Assembly (NCBI GenBank): GCA_037043455.1
Contig: JAWPHD010010328.1
Location: 1-64,000 of the forward strand
Length of the DNA: 64,000 bases
Origin: Cyrtodaria siliqua
Taxonomy: Eukaryota; Mollusca; Bivalvia; Adapedonta; Hiatellidae
Direction: 5' to 3'
The position numbers and the translations under genes were made by a program. The first letter of the stretch is position 1. Each line of letters starts with the position of its first letter. Below, piece by piece: positions 1-15,300 of this stretch. Under the pieces are notes generated by a model. The model worked only from the letters and a program-made list of their open reading frames with translations. It did no database searches and was not told where the DNA came from.

Positions 1-3000
1 TAATGGAATGTACAGGACAAGAGTTCCATGACGAATTAGCGCTTTAAACTGTTATACCTAATGGAATGTACAGGACAAGTACCATGACGTATTAGTACCT
101 TACATTATTATACCTAATGGAATGTACAGGACAAGAGTTCCATGACGTATTAGTGCTTTACACTATTATACCTTATGGAATGTACAGGACAAGTACCATG
201 ACGTATAAGTACCTTACATTATTATACCTAATGGAATGTACTGGACAAGTACCATGACCTATTAGTACCTTACACTAGTATACCTAATAGAATATACAGG
301 ACAAGAGTACCATGGCGTATTAGTATCTTACACTATTATACCTAATGGAATGTACAGGACAAGTACCATGACCTATTAGTACCTTATGATAGTATACCTA
401 ATGGAATGTACAGGACAAGAGTACCATGACGTATTAGTACCTTACATTATTATACCTAATGGAATGTACAGGACAAGCACCATGACGTATTAGTACCTTA
501 CACTAGTATACCTAATAGAATATACAGGACATGAGTACCATGGCGTATTAGTATCTTACACTATTATACCTAATGGAATGTACAGGACAAGTACCATGAC
601 GTATTAGTACCTTATAATAGTATACCTAATGGAATGTACAGGACAAGTACCATGACGTATTAGTACCTTACACTATTATACCTAATGGAATGTACAGGAC
701 AAGAGTACCATGACGTATTAGTACCTTAAACAATTATACCTAATGGCATGTACAGGACAAGTACCATGACGTATTAGTACCTTACACTATTATACCTAAT
801 GGAATGTACAGGACAAGTACCATGACATATTAGTACCTTACACTATTAAACCTAATGGATTGTACAGCACAAGAGCACCATGAGGTATTAGTACCTTACA
901 CTATTATACCTAATGAAATGTACAGGGCAAGTGCCATGACGTATTAGTACCTTACACTAGTATACCTAATGGAATGTACAAGACAAGTACCATGACGTAT
1001 TAGTACCTTACACTATTATACATAATGGAATGTACAAGACAAGTACCATGACGTATTAGTACCTTACACTATTATACCTAATGCAATGTACAGGAGAAAA
1101 GTACCATGACGTATTGGAACCTTACACTATTATACCTAATGGAATGTACAGGACAAGTATCGTGAAGTATTAGTACATTAAGCTATTATACCTAATGGAA
1201 TGTACCGGACAAGTACCATGACGTATTATTACCTTACACTATTATACCTAATGGCATGTACAGGACAAGTACCATGACGTATTAGTGACTTACACTATTA
1301 TACCTAATGGAATGTACAGGACAAGAGTACCATGGCGTATTAGTACCTTACACTATTATACCTAATGAAATGTACAGGACAAGTACCATGACCTATTAGT
1401 ACCTTACACTATTATACCTAATGGAATGTACAGGACAAGTATTATGACGTATTAATACCTTACACTATTATACCAAATGGAATGTATAGGACATGTATTA
1501 TGACGTATTAGTACCTTACACTATTATACCTAATGGAATGTACAGGACAAGTACCATGAAGTATTAGTACCTTACACTATTATACCTAATGGAATGTACA
1601 GGACAAGTATTAGGACGTATTAATAACTTACACTATTATACCTAATGGAATGTACAGGAAAAGTACCATGACGTATTAGTACCTTACACTATTGTACCTA
1701 ATGGAATGTACAGGACAAGAGTACCATGACATATTAGTACCTTACACTAGTATACCTAATGGAATGTACAGGACAAGAGTACCATGACGTATTAGTACCT
1801 TACACTAGTATACCTAATGGAGTGTAAGGACAAGTACCATGACGTATTAGTACCTTACACTATTATATCTAATGGAGTGTACAGGACAAGTACCATGACG
1901 TATTAGTACCTTACATGATTAAACCTAACTGAATGTACAGGACGATTACCATGACGTTTTAATACATTACACTATTATACCTAATGGAATGTACAGGACA
2001 AGTATCATGACGTATTAATAACCTTACACTTTTATACCTAATGGAATGTACAGGACAAGTACCATGACGTATTAGTACCTTACACTATTATACCTAATGG
2101 AATGTACAGGACAAGTATCATGACATTTTAGTACCTTATACTGTTAAACCTAATGGAATGAACAGGACAAGAGTACCATGACGTATAAGTACCTTACACT
2201 ATTATACATAATTGAATTAACAGGACAAGTACCATGACGTATTAGTACCTTACACTATTATACCTAATGGAATGTACAGGACAAGTATCATGATGTATTA
2301 ATAGCTTACACTATTATACCTAATGTAATGTACAGGACAATTACCATGACGTATTAGTACCTTACACTATTATACATAATGGAATGTACAGGACAAGAGT
2401 ACCATGACGTATTAGTACCTTACACTATTATACCTAATGGAATATACAGGACAAGTATAATGACGTATTAGTACATTACACTATTAAACCTAATGGAATG
2501 TATAGGACAAGTATCCTGACGTATTAATACCTTACACTATTATACCTAATGGAATGTACAGGACAAGTACCATGACGTATTAGTACCTTACACTATTATA
2601 CCTAATGAAATGTACAGGACAAGTACCATGACGTATTAGTACCTTATACTATTATACCTAATGGAATGTACAGGACAAGTACCATGATTTATAAGTACCT
2701 TACACTATTATACGTAATGAAATGTACAGGTCAATAGTACCATGACGTATAAGTACCTTACACTATTATACGTAATGGAATGTACGGGACAAGTACCATG
2801 ACGTGTTAGTACCATGACATATTAGTACCTTACACTATTATACCTAATGGAATGTACAGGACAAGTACCATGACATATTAGTACCTTACACTATTATACC
2901 TAATGAAATGTACAGGACAAGTACCATGATGTATTAGTAACTTACACTATTATACCTAATGGAATGTACTTGACAAGTACAATGACGTATTAGTACCTTA

Positions 3001-4946
3001 CACTATAATACCTAATGGAATATACAAGACAAGTACCATGACGTATTAGTACCTTACATTATTATACCTAATGGAATGTACAGGACAAGAGTACCATGGC
3101 GTATTATTACCTTACATTATTATACCTAATGGAATGCACAGGACAAGTACCATGACGTATTAGTACCTTACGCTATTATACCTAATGGAATGAATGTGCA
3201 GGACAAGTACCATGGCGTATTAGTACCTTACATTATCATACCTAATGGAATGTACAGGACAAGTACCATGACGTATTAGTACCTTACGATATTATACTTA
3301 ATGGAATGTACAGGACAATAGTACCATGACGTATTAGTACCTTACACTATTATTCCTAATGGAATGTACAGGACAAGTACCATGACGTATTAGTACCTTA
3401 AACTGTCATACCTAATGGAATGTACAGGACAAGTACCATGACGTATTAGTACCTTACGATATTATACTGAATGGAATGTACAGGACAAGAGTACAATGAC
3501 GTATTAGTACCTTACACTATTATTCCTAATGGAATGTACAGGACAAGTACCATGACGAATTACTACCTTACACTATTGTACCTAATGGAATGTACAGGAA
3601 AAGAGTTCCATGACGTATTAGTGCTTTACACTATTATACCTAATGGAATGTACAGGACAAGTACCATGACCTATTAGGTCCTTACACTAGTATACCTAAT
3701 AGAATATACAGGACAAGAGTACCATGGCGTATTAGTATCTTACACTAGTATACCTAATGGAATGTACAGGACAAGAGTACCATGACGTATTAGTACCTTA
3801 TATTATTATACCTAATGGAATGTACAGGACAAGTACCATGACGTATTAGTACCTTACATTATTATACCTAATGGAATGTACAGGACAAGCACCATGACGT
3901 ATTAGTATCTTACACTAGTATACCTAATAGAATATACAGGACAAGAGAACCATGGCGTATTAGTATCTTACACTATTATACCTAATGGAATGTACAGGAC
4001 AAGTACCATGACGTATTAGTACCTTATGATAGTATACCTAATGGAATGTACAGGACAAGTACCATGACGTATTAGTACCTTACACTATTATACCTAATGG
4101 AATGTACAGGACAAGAGTACCATGACGTATTAGTACCTTACACAATTATACTAATGGCATTTACAGGACAAGTACCATGACGTATTAGTACCTTACACTA
4201 TCATACCTAATGGAACTTAACAGGACAAGTACCATGACGTATTAGTACCTTACACTATTATACCTAATGAAATGTACGGGGCAAGTGCCATGACGTATTA
4301 GTACCTTACACTATTATACCTAATGGAATGTACAAGACAAGTACCATGACGTATTAGTACCTTACACTATTATACATAATGGAATGTACAAGACAAGTAC
4401 CATGACATATTATTACCTTACACTATTATACCTAATGGAATGTACAGGACCAGTACCATGACGTATTAGTACCTTACGCTATTATACCTAATACAATGTA
4501 CAGAAGAAAAGTACCATGACGTATTAGAACCTTACACTATTATACCTAATGGAATGTACAGGACAAGTATCGTGAAGTTTTAGTACATTAAGCTATTATA
4601 ACTAATGGAATGTACCGGACAAGTACCATGACATATTAGTACCTTACACTATTATACCTATTGGAATGTACAGGACAAGAGTACCATGGCGTATTATTAC
4701 CTTACACTAATATACCTAATGGAATGTACAGGACAAGTACCATGACGTATTAGTACCTTACGCTATTATCCCTAATGGAATGAATGTGCAGGACAAGTAC
4801 CATGGCGTATTAGTACCTTACATTATCATACCTAATGGAATGTACAGGACAAGTACCATGACGTATTAGTACCTTACGATATTATACTTAATGGAATGTA
4901 CAGGACAAGAGTACCATGACGTATTAGTACCTTACACTATTATACC
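1..4946. repeat. Higher-order repeat unit 1 (4946 bp)
   Basis: The monomers from 1 to 4946 form a block whose variant pattern recurs from 4947. The opening variant monomer (GACGAATTAGCGC) is found again at 4947 and 9671. Private variants, such as the monomers with GAATGAATGTGCAGG, recur in the same order. Identity between the blocks looks above 99 percent by eye. The left end of the window may not be a true unit boundary. Confidence 0.9.
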
Positions 4947-7900
4947 TAATGGAATGTACAGGACAAGAGTTCCATGACGAATTAGCGCTTTAAACTGTTA
5001 TACCTAATGGAATGTACAGGACAAGTACCATGACGTATTAGTACCTTACATTATTATACCTAATGGAATGTACAGGACAAGAGTTCCATGACGTATTAGT
5101 GCTTTACACTATTATACCTTATGGAATGTACAGGACAAGTACCATGACGTATAAGTACCTTACATTATTATACCTAATGGAATGTACTGGACAAGTACCA
5201 TGACCTATTAGTACCTTACACTAGTATACCTAATAGAATATACAGGACAAGAGTACCATGGCGTATTAGTATCTTACACTATTATACCTAATGGAATGTA
5301 CAGGACAAGTACCATGACCTATTAGTACCTTATGATAGTATACCTAATGGAATGTACAGGACAAGAGTACCATGACGTATTAGTACCTTACATTATTATA
5401 CCTAATGGAATGTACAGGACAAGCACCATGACGTATTAGTACCTTACACTAGTATACCTAATAGAATATACAGGACATGAGTACCATGGCGTATTAGTAT
5501 CTTACACTATTATACCTAATGGAATGTACAGGACAAGTACCATGACGTATTAGTACCTTATAATAGTATACCTAATGGAATGTACAGGACAAGTACCATG
5601 ACGTATTAGTACCTTACACTATTATACCTAATGGAATGTACAGGACAAGAGTACCATGACGTATTAGTACCTTAAACAATTATACCTAATGGCATGTACA
5701 GGACAAGTACCATGACGTATTAGTACCTTACACTATTATACCTAATGGAATGTACAGGACAAGTACCATGACATATTAGTACCTTACACTATTAAACCTA
5801 ATGGATTGTACAGCACAAGAGCACCATGAGGTATTAGTACCTTACACTATTATACCTAATGAAATGTACAGGGCAAGTGCCATGACGTATTAGTACCTTA
5901 CACTAGTATACCTAATGGAATGTACAAGACAAGTACCATGACGTATTAGTACCTTACACTATTATACATAATGGAATGTACAAGACAAGTACCATGACGT
6001 ATTAGTACCTTACACTATTATACCTAATGCAATGTACAGGAGAAAAGTACCATGACGTATTGGAACCTTACACTATTATACCTAATGGAATGTACAGGAC
6101 AAGTATCGTGAAGTATTAGTACATTAAGCTATTATACCTAATGGAATGTACCGGACAAGTACCATGACGTATTATTACCTTACACTATTATACCTAATGG
6201 CATGTACAGGACAAGTACCATGACGTATTAGTGACTTACACTATTATACCTAATGGAATGTACAGGACAAGAGTACCATGGCGTATTAGTACCTTACACT
6301 ATTATACCTAATGAAATGTACAGGACAAGTACCATGACCTATTAGTACCTTACACTATTATACCTAATGGAATGTACAGGACAAGTATTATGACGTATTA
6401 ATACCTTACACTATTATACCAAATGGAATGTATAGGACATGTATTATGACGTATTAGTACCTTACACTATTATACCTAATGGAATGTACAGGACAAGTAC
6501 CATGAAGTATTAGTACCTTACACTATTATACCTAATGGAATGTACAGGACAAGTATTAGGACGTATTAATAACTTACACTATTATACCTAATGGAATGTA
6601 CAGGAAAAGTACCATGACGTATTAGTACCTTACACTATTGTACCTAATGGAATGTACAGGACAAGAGTACCATGACATATTAGTACCTTACACTAGTATA
6701 CCTAATGGAATGTACAGGACAAGAGTACCATGACGTATTAGTACCTTACACTAGTATACCTAATGGAGTGTAAGGACAAGTACCATGACGTATTAGTACC
6801 TTACACTATTATATCTAATGGAGTGTACAGGACAAGTACCATGACGTATTAGTACCTTACATGATTAAACCTAACTGAATGTACAGGACGATTACCATGA
6901 CGTTTTAGTACATTACACTATTATACCTAATGGAATGTACAGGACAAGTATCATGACGTATTAATAACCTTACACTTTTATACCTAATGGAATGTACAGG
7001 ACAAGTACCATGACGTATTAGTACCTTACACTATTATACCTAATGGAATGTACAGGACAAGTATCATGACATTTTAGTACCTTATACTGTTAAACCTAAT
7101 GGAATGAACAGGACAAGAGTACCATGACGTATAAGTACCTTACACTATTATACATAATTGAATTAACAGGACAAGTACCATGGCGTATTATTACCTTACA
7201 CTAATATACCTAATGGAATGTACAGGACAAGTACCATGACGTATTAGTACCTTACGCTATTATCCCTAATGGAATGAATGTGCAGGACAAGTACCATGGC
7301 GTATTAGTACCTTACATTATCATACCTAATGGAATGTACAGGACAAGTACCATGACGTATTAGTACCTTATACTATTATACCTAATGGAATGTACAGGAC
7401 AAGTACCATGATTTATAAGTACCTTACACTATTATACGTAATGAAATGTACAGGTCAATAGTACCATGACGTATAAGTACCTTACACTATTATACGTAAT
7501 GGAATGTACGGGACAAGTACCATGACGTGTTAGTACCATGACATATTAGTACCTTACACTATTATACCTAATGGAATGTACAGGACAAGTACCATGACAT
7601 ATTAGTACCTTACACTATTATACCTAATGAAATGTACAGGACAAGTACCATGATGTATTAGTAACTTACACTATTATACCTAATGGAATGTACTTGACAA
7701 GTACAATGACGTATTAGTACCTTACACTATAATACCTAATGGAATATACAAGACAAGTACCATGACGTATTAGTACCTTACATTATTATACCTAATGGAA
7801 TGTACAGGACAAGAGTACCATGGCGTATTATTACCTTACATTATTATACCTAATGGAATGCACAGGACAAGTACCATGACGTATTAGTACCTTACGCTAT

Positions 7901-9670
7901 TATACCTAATGGAATGAATGTGCAGGACAAGTACCATGGCGTATTAGTACCTTACATTATCATACCTAATGGAATGTACAGGACAAGTACCATGACGTAT
8001 TAGTACCTTACGATATTATACTTAATGGAATGTACAGGACAATAGTACCATGACGTATTAGTACCTTACACTATTATTCCTAATGGAATGTACAGGACAA
8101 GTACCATGACGTATTAGTACCTTAAACTGTCATACCTAATGGAATGTACAGGACAAGTACCATGACGTATTAGTACCTTACGATATTATACTGAATGGAA
8201 TGTACAGGACAAGAGTACAATGACGTATTAGTACCTTACACTATTATTCCTAATGGAATGTACAGGACAAGTACCATGACGAATTACTACCTTACACTAT
8301 TGTACCTAATGGAATGTACAGGAAAAGAGTTCCATGACGTATTAGTGCTTTACACTATTATACCTAATGGAATGTACAGGACAAGTACCATGACCTATTA
8401 GGTCCTTACACTAGTATACCTAATAGAATATACAGGACAAGAGTACCATGGCGTATTAGTATCTTACACTAGTATACCTAATGGAATGTACAGGACAAGA
8501 GTACCATGACGTATTAGTACCTTATATTATTATACCTAATGGAATGTACAGGACAAGTACCATGACGTATTAGTACCTTACATTATTATACCTAATGGAA
8601 TGTACAGGACAAGCACCATGACGTATTAGTATCTTACACTAGTATACCTAATAGAATATACAGGACAAGAGAACCATGGCGTATTAGTATCTTACACTAT
8701 TATACCTAATGGAATGTACAGGACAAGTACCATGACGTATTAGTACCTTATGATAGTATACCTAATGGAATGTACAGGACAAGTACCATGACGTATTAGT
8801 ACCTTACACTATTATACCTAATGGAATGTACAGGACAAGAGTACCATGACGTATTAGTACCTTACACAATTATACTAATGGCATTTACAGGACAAGTACC
8901 ATGACGTATTAGTACCTTACACTATCATACCTAATGGAACTTAACAGGACAAGTACCATGACGTATTAGTACCTTACACTATTATACCTAATGAAATGTA
9001 CGGGGCAAGTGCCATGACGTATTAGTACCTTACACTATTATACCTAATGGAATGTACAAGACAAGTACCATGACGTATTAGTACCTTACACTATTATACA
9101 TAATGGAATGTACAAGACAAGTACCATGACATATTATAACCTTACACTATTATACCTAATGGAATGTACAGGACCAGTACCATGACGTATTAGTACCTTA
9201 CGCTATTATACCTAATACAATGTACAGAAGAAAAGTACCATGACGTATTAGAACCTTACACTATTATACCTAATGGAATGTACAGGACAAGTATCGTGAA
9301 GTTTTAGTACATTAAGCTATTATACCTAATGGAATGTACCGGACAAGTACCATGACATATTAGTACCTTACACTATTATACCTATTGGAATGTACAGGAC
9401 AAGAGTACCATGGCGTATTATTACCTTACACTAATATACCTAATGGAATGTACACGACAAGTACCATGACGTATTAGTACCTTACGCTATTATCCCTAAT
9501 GGAATGAATGTGCAGGACAAGTACCATGGCGTATTAGTACCTTACATTATCATACCTAATGGAATGTACAGGACAAGTACCATGACGTATTAGTACCTTA
9601 CGATATTATACTTAATGGAATGTACAGGACAAGAGTACCATGACGTATTAGTACCTTACACTATTATACC
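4947..9670. repeat. Higher-order repeat unit 2 (4724 bp)
   Basis: This is a near-identical copy of unit 1 but 222 bp shorter. After about 7165 the monomers matching roughly 2230-2650 of unit 1 are missing. In their place stands a shorter run that resembles the monomers around 4680-4860, including the GAATGAATGTGCAGG variant. The units are back in register from about 7360. Unequal exchange or gene conversion between monomer blocks explains this. Confidence 0.88.
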
Positions 9671-12330
9671 TAATGGAATGTACAGGACAAGAGTTCCATG
9701 ACGAATTAGCGCTTTAAACTGTTATACCTAATGGAATGTACAGGACAAGTACCATGACGTATTAGTACCTTACATTATTATACCTAATGGAATGTACAGG
9801 ACAAGAGTTCCATGACGTATTAGTGCTTTACACTATTATACCTTATGGAATGTACAGGACAAGTACCATGACGTATAAGTACCTTACATTATTATACCTA
9901 ATGGAATGTACTGGACAAGTACCATGACCTATTAGTACCTTACACTAGTATACCTAATAGAATATACAGGACAAGAGTACCATGGCGTATTAGTATCTTA
10001 CACTATTATACCTAATGGAATGTACAGGACAAGTACCATGACCTATTAGTACCTTATGATAGTATACCTAATGGAATGTACAGGACAAGAGTACCATGAC
10101 GTATTAGTACCTTACATTATTATACCTAATGGAATGTACAGGACAAGCACCATGACGTATTAGTACCTTACACTAGTATACCTAATAGAATATACAGGAC
10201 ATGAGTACCATGGCGTATTAGTATCTTACACTATTATACCTAATGGAATGTACAGGACAAGTACCATGACGTATTAGTACCTTATAATAGTATACCTAAT
10301 GGAATGTACAGGACAAGTACCATGACGTATTAGTACCTTACACTATTATACCTAATGGAATGTACAGGACAAGAGTACCATGACGTATTAGTACCTTAAA
10401 CAATTATACCTAATGGCATGTACAGGACAAGTACCCTGACGTATTAGTACCTTACACTATTATACCTAATGGAATGTACAGGACAAGTACCATGACATAT
10501 TAGTACCTTACACTATTAAACCTAATGGATTGTACAGCACAAGAGCACCATGAGGTATTAGTACCTTACACTATTATACCTAATGAAATGTACAGGGCAA
10601 GTGCCATGACGTATTAGTACCTTACACTAGTATACCTAATGGAATGTACAAGACAAGTACCATGACGTATTAGTACCTTACACTATTATACATAATGGAA
10701 TGTACAAGACAAGTACCATGACGTATTAGTACCTTACACTATTATACCTAATGCAATGTACAGGAGAAAAGTACCATGACGTATTGGAACCTTACACTAT
10801 TATACCTAATGGAATGTACAGGACAAGTATCGTGAAGTATTAGTACATTAAGCTATTATACCTAATGGAATGTACCGGACAAGTACCATGACGTATTATT
10901 ACCTTACACTATTATACCTAATGGCATGTACAGGACAAGTACCATGACGTATTAGTGACTTACACTATTATACCTAATGGAATGTACAGGACAAGAGTAC
11001 CATGGCGTATTAGTACCTTACACTATTATACCTAATGAAATGTACAGGACAAGTACCATGACCTATTAGTACCTTACACTAGTATACCTAATATAATATA
11101 CAGGACAAGAGTACCATGGCGTATTAGTATCTTACACTATTATACCTAATGGAATGTACAGGACAAGTACCATGACCTATTAGTACCTTATGATAGTATA
11201 CCTAATGGAATGTACAGGACAAGAGTACCATGACGTATTAGAACCTTATATTATTATACCTAATGGAATGTACAGGACAAGTACCATGACGTATTAGTAC
11301 CTTACATTATTATACCTAATGGGATGTACAGGACAAGCACCATGACGTATTAGTACCTTACACTAGTATACCTAATAGAATATACAGGACAAGAGTACCA
11401 TGGCGTATTAGTATCTTACACTATTATACCTAATGGAATGTACAGGACAAGTACCATGACGTATTAGTAGCTTATAATAGTATACCTAATGGAATGTACA
11501 GGACAAGTACCATGACGTATTAGTACCTTACACTATTATACCTAATGGAATGTACAGGACAAGAGTACCATGACGTATTAGTACCTTACACAATTATACC
11601 TAATGGCATGTACAGGACAATTACCATGACGTATTAGTACCTTACACTATTATACCTAATGGAATGTACAGGACAAGTACCATGACATATTAGTACCTTA
11701 CACTATTAAACCTAATGGATTGTACAGCACAAGAGCACCATGAGGTATTAGTACCTTACACTATTATACCTAATGAAATGTACAGGGCAAGTGCCATGAC
11801 GTATTAGTACCTTACACTAGTATACCTAATGGAATGTACAAGACAAGTACCATGACGTATTAGTACCTTACACTATTATACATAATGGAATGTACAAGAC
11901 AAGTACCATGACATATTATTACCTTACACTATTATACCTAATGGAATGTACAGGACAAGTACCATGACGTATTAGTACCTAACGCTATTATACCTAATGC
12001 AATGTACAGGAGAAAAGTACCATGACGTATTGGAACCTTACACTATTATACCAAATGGAATGTACAGGACAAGTATCGTGAAGTATTAGTACATTAAGCT
12101 ATTATACCTAATGGATTGTACCGGACAAGTACCATGACGTATTAGTACGTTACACTATTATACCTAATGGCATGTACAGGACAAGTACCATGACGTATTA
12201 GTGACTTACACTATTATACCTAATGGAATGTAAAGGACAAGAGTACCATGGCGTATTAGTACCTTACACTATTATACCTAATGAAATGTACAGGACAAGT
12301 ACCATGCCGTATTAGTACCTTACACTATTA
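9671..12330. repeat. Higher-order repeat unit 3, partial and rearranged
   Basis: From 9671 to about 11070 the sequence follows unit 1 from its first base. It then jumps back to the pattern of unit positions near 250 (TATACCTAATATAATATACAGG) and runs through that stretch a second time up to about 12330. The second pass carries more private substitutions, so it is an older partial copy. After 12330 the monomers no longer follow the 4.7-4.9 kb pattern. Confidence 0.75.
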
Positions 12331-15300
12331 TACCTAATGGAATGTACAGGACAAGTACCATGACGTATTAGTACCTTACACTATTATAGCTAATGGAATG
12401 TACAAGACAAGTTTCATGACGTATTAGTACCTTACACTATTATACCTAATGGAATGTACAGGACAAGTACCATAACGTATTAGTTCCTTACGCTATTATA
12501 CCTAATGGAATGTCCAAGACAAGAGTACTGGAATGTACAGGACATGAGTACCATGGCGTATTAGTACCTTACACTATTATACCTAATGGAGTGTACAGTG
12601 TAAGTACCTTGACGTATTAGTACCTTACTCTATTATACCTAATGGAATGTACAGGACAAGAGTACCATGGCGTATTAGTACCTTACGTTATTATACCTAA
12701 TGGAATGTACTGGACAAGTACCATGACGTTTTAGCACCTTACACTAATATACCTAATGGAATGTACAGGACAAGTACCATGACGTGTAAGTACCTTACAC
12801 TATTATACCTAATGGAATGTACAAGACAACAGTACCATGACGTATTAGTACCTTACACTATTATACCTAATGGAGTGTACAGGGCAAGTACCATGACGTA
12901 TTAATACCTTACACTATTATACCCAATAGAATGTATAGGACAAGTACCATGACGTATTAGTACCTTACGCTATTATACCTAATGGAATGTACAGGACAAG
13001 AGTACCATGACGTATAAGTGCCTTACACTATTATACCTAATGGAATGTACTGGACAAGTACCATAACGTATTAGTTAATTACACTATTATGCCTAATGGA
13101 ATGTACAGGACAAGAGTACTGGAATGTACAGGACAAGAGTACCATGGCGTATTAGTACCTTACACTATTATACCTAATGGAGTGTACAGTATAAGTACCT
13201 TGACGTATTAGTACCTTACACTATTATACCTAATGGAATTTACAGGACAAGAATACCATGGCGTATTAGTTCCTTACCTTATTATACCAAATGGAATGTA
13301 CTGGACAAGAGTAACATGACGTGTTAGTACCTTACGCTATTATACCTAATAGAATGTACAGGACAAGTACCATGACGTATTAATACCTTAAATTATTATA
13401 CCTAATGGAGTGTACAGGGCAAGTATCATGACGTATTAATACCTTACATTATTATACCTAATGGCATGAACAGGACAAGTACCATGACGAATTAGTACCT
13501 TACACTATTATACCTAATGGAATGTACAGGGCAAGGACCATGACGTATTAATACCTTACACTATTATATCTAATGGCATGTGCAGGACAAGTACCATGAC
13601 GAATTAGTACCTTACACTAGTATACCTAATGGAATGTACAGGACAAGTACCATGACGTATTAGTACCTTACACTATTATACCTATTGGAATGTACAGAAC
13701 TAGTACCATGACGTATTAGTACCTTACACTATTATACCTATTGGAATGTACTGGACAAGAGTTCCATGGCGTATTAGTACCTTACACTATTATACCTAAT
13801 GGAATGTACAGGACAAGAGTACCATGGCGTATTAGTACCTTACACTATTACACCTAATGAAATGTACAGGACAAGTACCATGACGTATTAGTACCTTACA
13901 CTATTATACCTAATGGAATGTATAGGACAAGAGTACCATGATGTATTAGTACCTTACACTATTATACCTAATTAAATGTACAGGACAAGTACCATGACGT
14001 CTTAATACCTTACACTATTATACCTAATGAAATGTACAGGACAAGTACCATGACGTATTAGTACCTTACACTATTATACCTAATGGAATGTACAGGACAA
14101 GTACCATGACGTATTATTACCATACACTATTATACCTTATGGAATGTACAAGACAAGTTCCATGACGTATTAGTACCTTACACTATTATACCTAATGGAA
14201 TGTACAGGACACGTACCATAACGTATTTGTTCCTTACGCTATTATACCTAATAGAATGTACAGGACAAGTACCATGATGTATTAGTACCTTACACTTTTA
14301 TACCTAATGCAATGTACAGGACAAGAGTACCATGACGTATTAATACCTTACACTATTATACCTAATGAAATGTACAGGACAAGTACCATGACGTATTAGT
14401 ACCTTACAATATTATACGTAATGAAATGTACAGGACAAGTACCATGACGTATTAGTACCTTACACTATTATACCTAATAAAATGTACAGGACAAGTACCA
14501 TGACATATTAGTACCTTACAATATTATACCTAATGGAATGATGGAATGTACAGGACAAGTAATATGACGTATTGGTACCTTACACTATTATGCCTAATGT
14601 AATGTACAGGACAAGTACCATGATGTATCAGTACCTGTCACTATTATACCTAATAAAATGTACAGGACAAGTACCATGACGTATTAGTACCTTACAATAT
14701 TATACCTAATGGAATGTACATGAAAAGTACCATGACGTATTGGTACCTTACACTATTATACCTAATGGAATGTACAGGACAAGTACCATGACGTATTAGT
14801 ACCTTACACTATTATACCTAAAGGAATGTACAGGACAAGAGTACTGGAATGTACAGGAAAAGAGTACCATGACGTATTAGTACCTTACACTATTATGCCT
14901 GATGGAGTGTACAGGGCAAGTACCATAACGTGTTAGTACCTTACACTATTAAACCTAATGGAATGTACAAGACAACAGTACCATGACGTATTAGTACCTT
15001 ACACTATTATACCTAATGGAGTGTACAGGGCAAGTACCATGACGTATTAATACCTTACACTATTATACCTTATGGAATGTATAGGACAAGTACCATGACG
15101 TATTAGTACCTTACGCTATTATACCTAATGGAATGTACATGACAAGAGTACCATGACGTATAAGTATCTTACACTATTATACCTAATGGAATGTACTGGA
15201 CAAGTACCATAACGTATTAGTAAATTACACTATTATACCTAATGGAATGTACAGGACAAGAGTACTGGAATGTACAGGACAAGAGTACCATGGCGTATTA

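Noticed and set aside
3471..8401. Two identical 68-residue ORFs (3471-3677 and 8195-8401)
   Set aside because: They lie wholly inside the 56-bp satellite and are copies of each other because the higher-order unit is duplicated; the protein is just the translated monomer.
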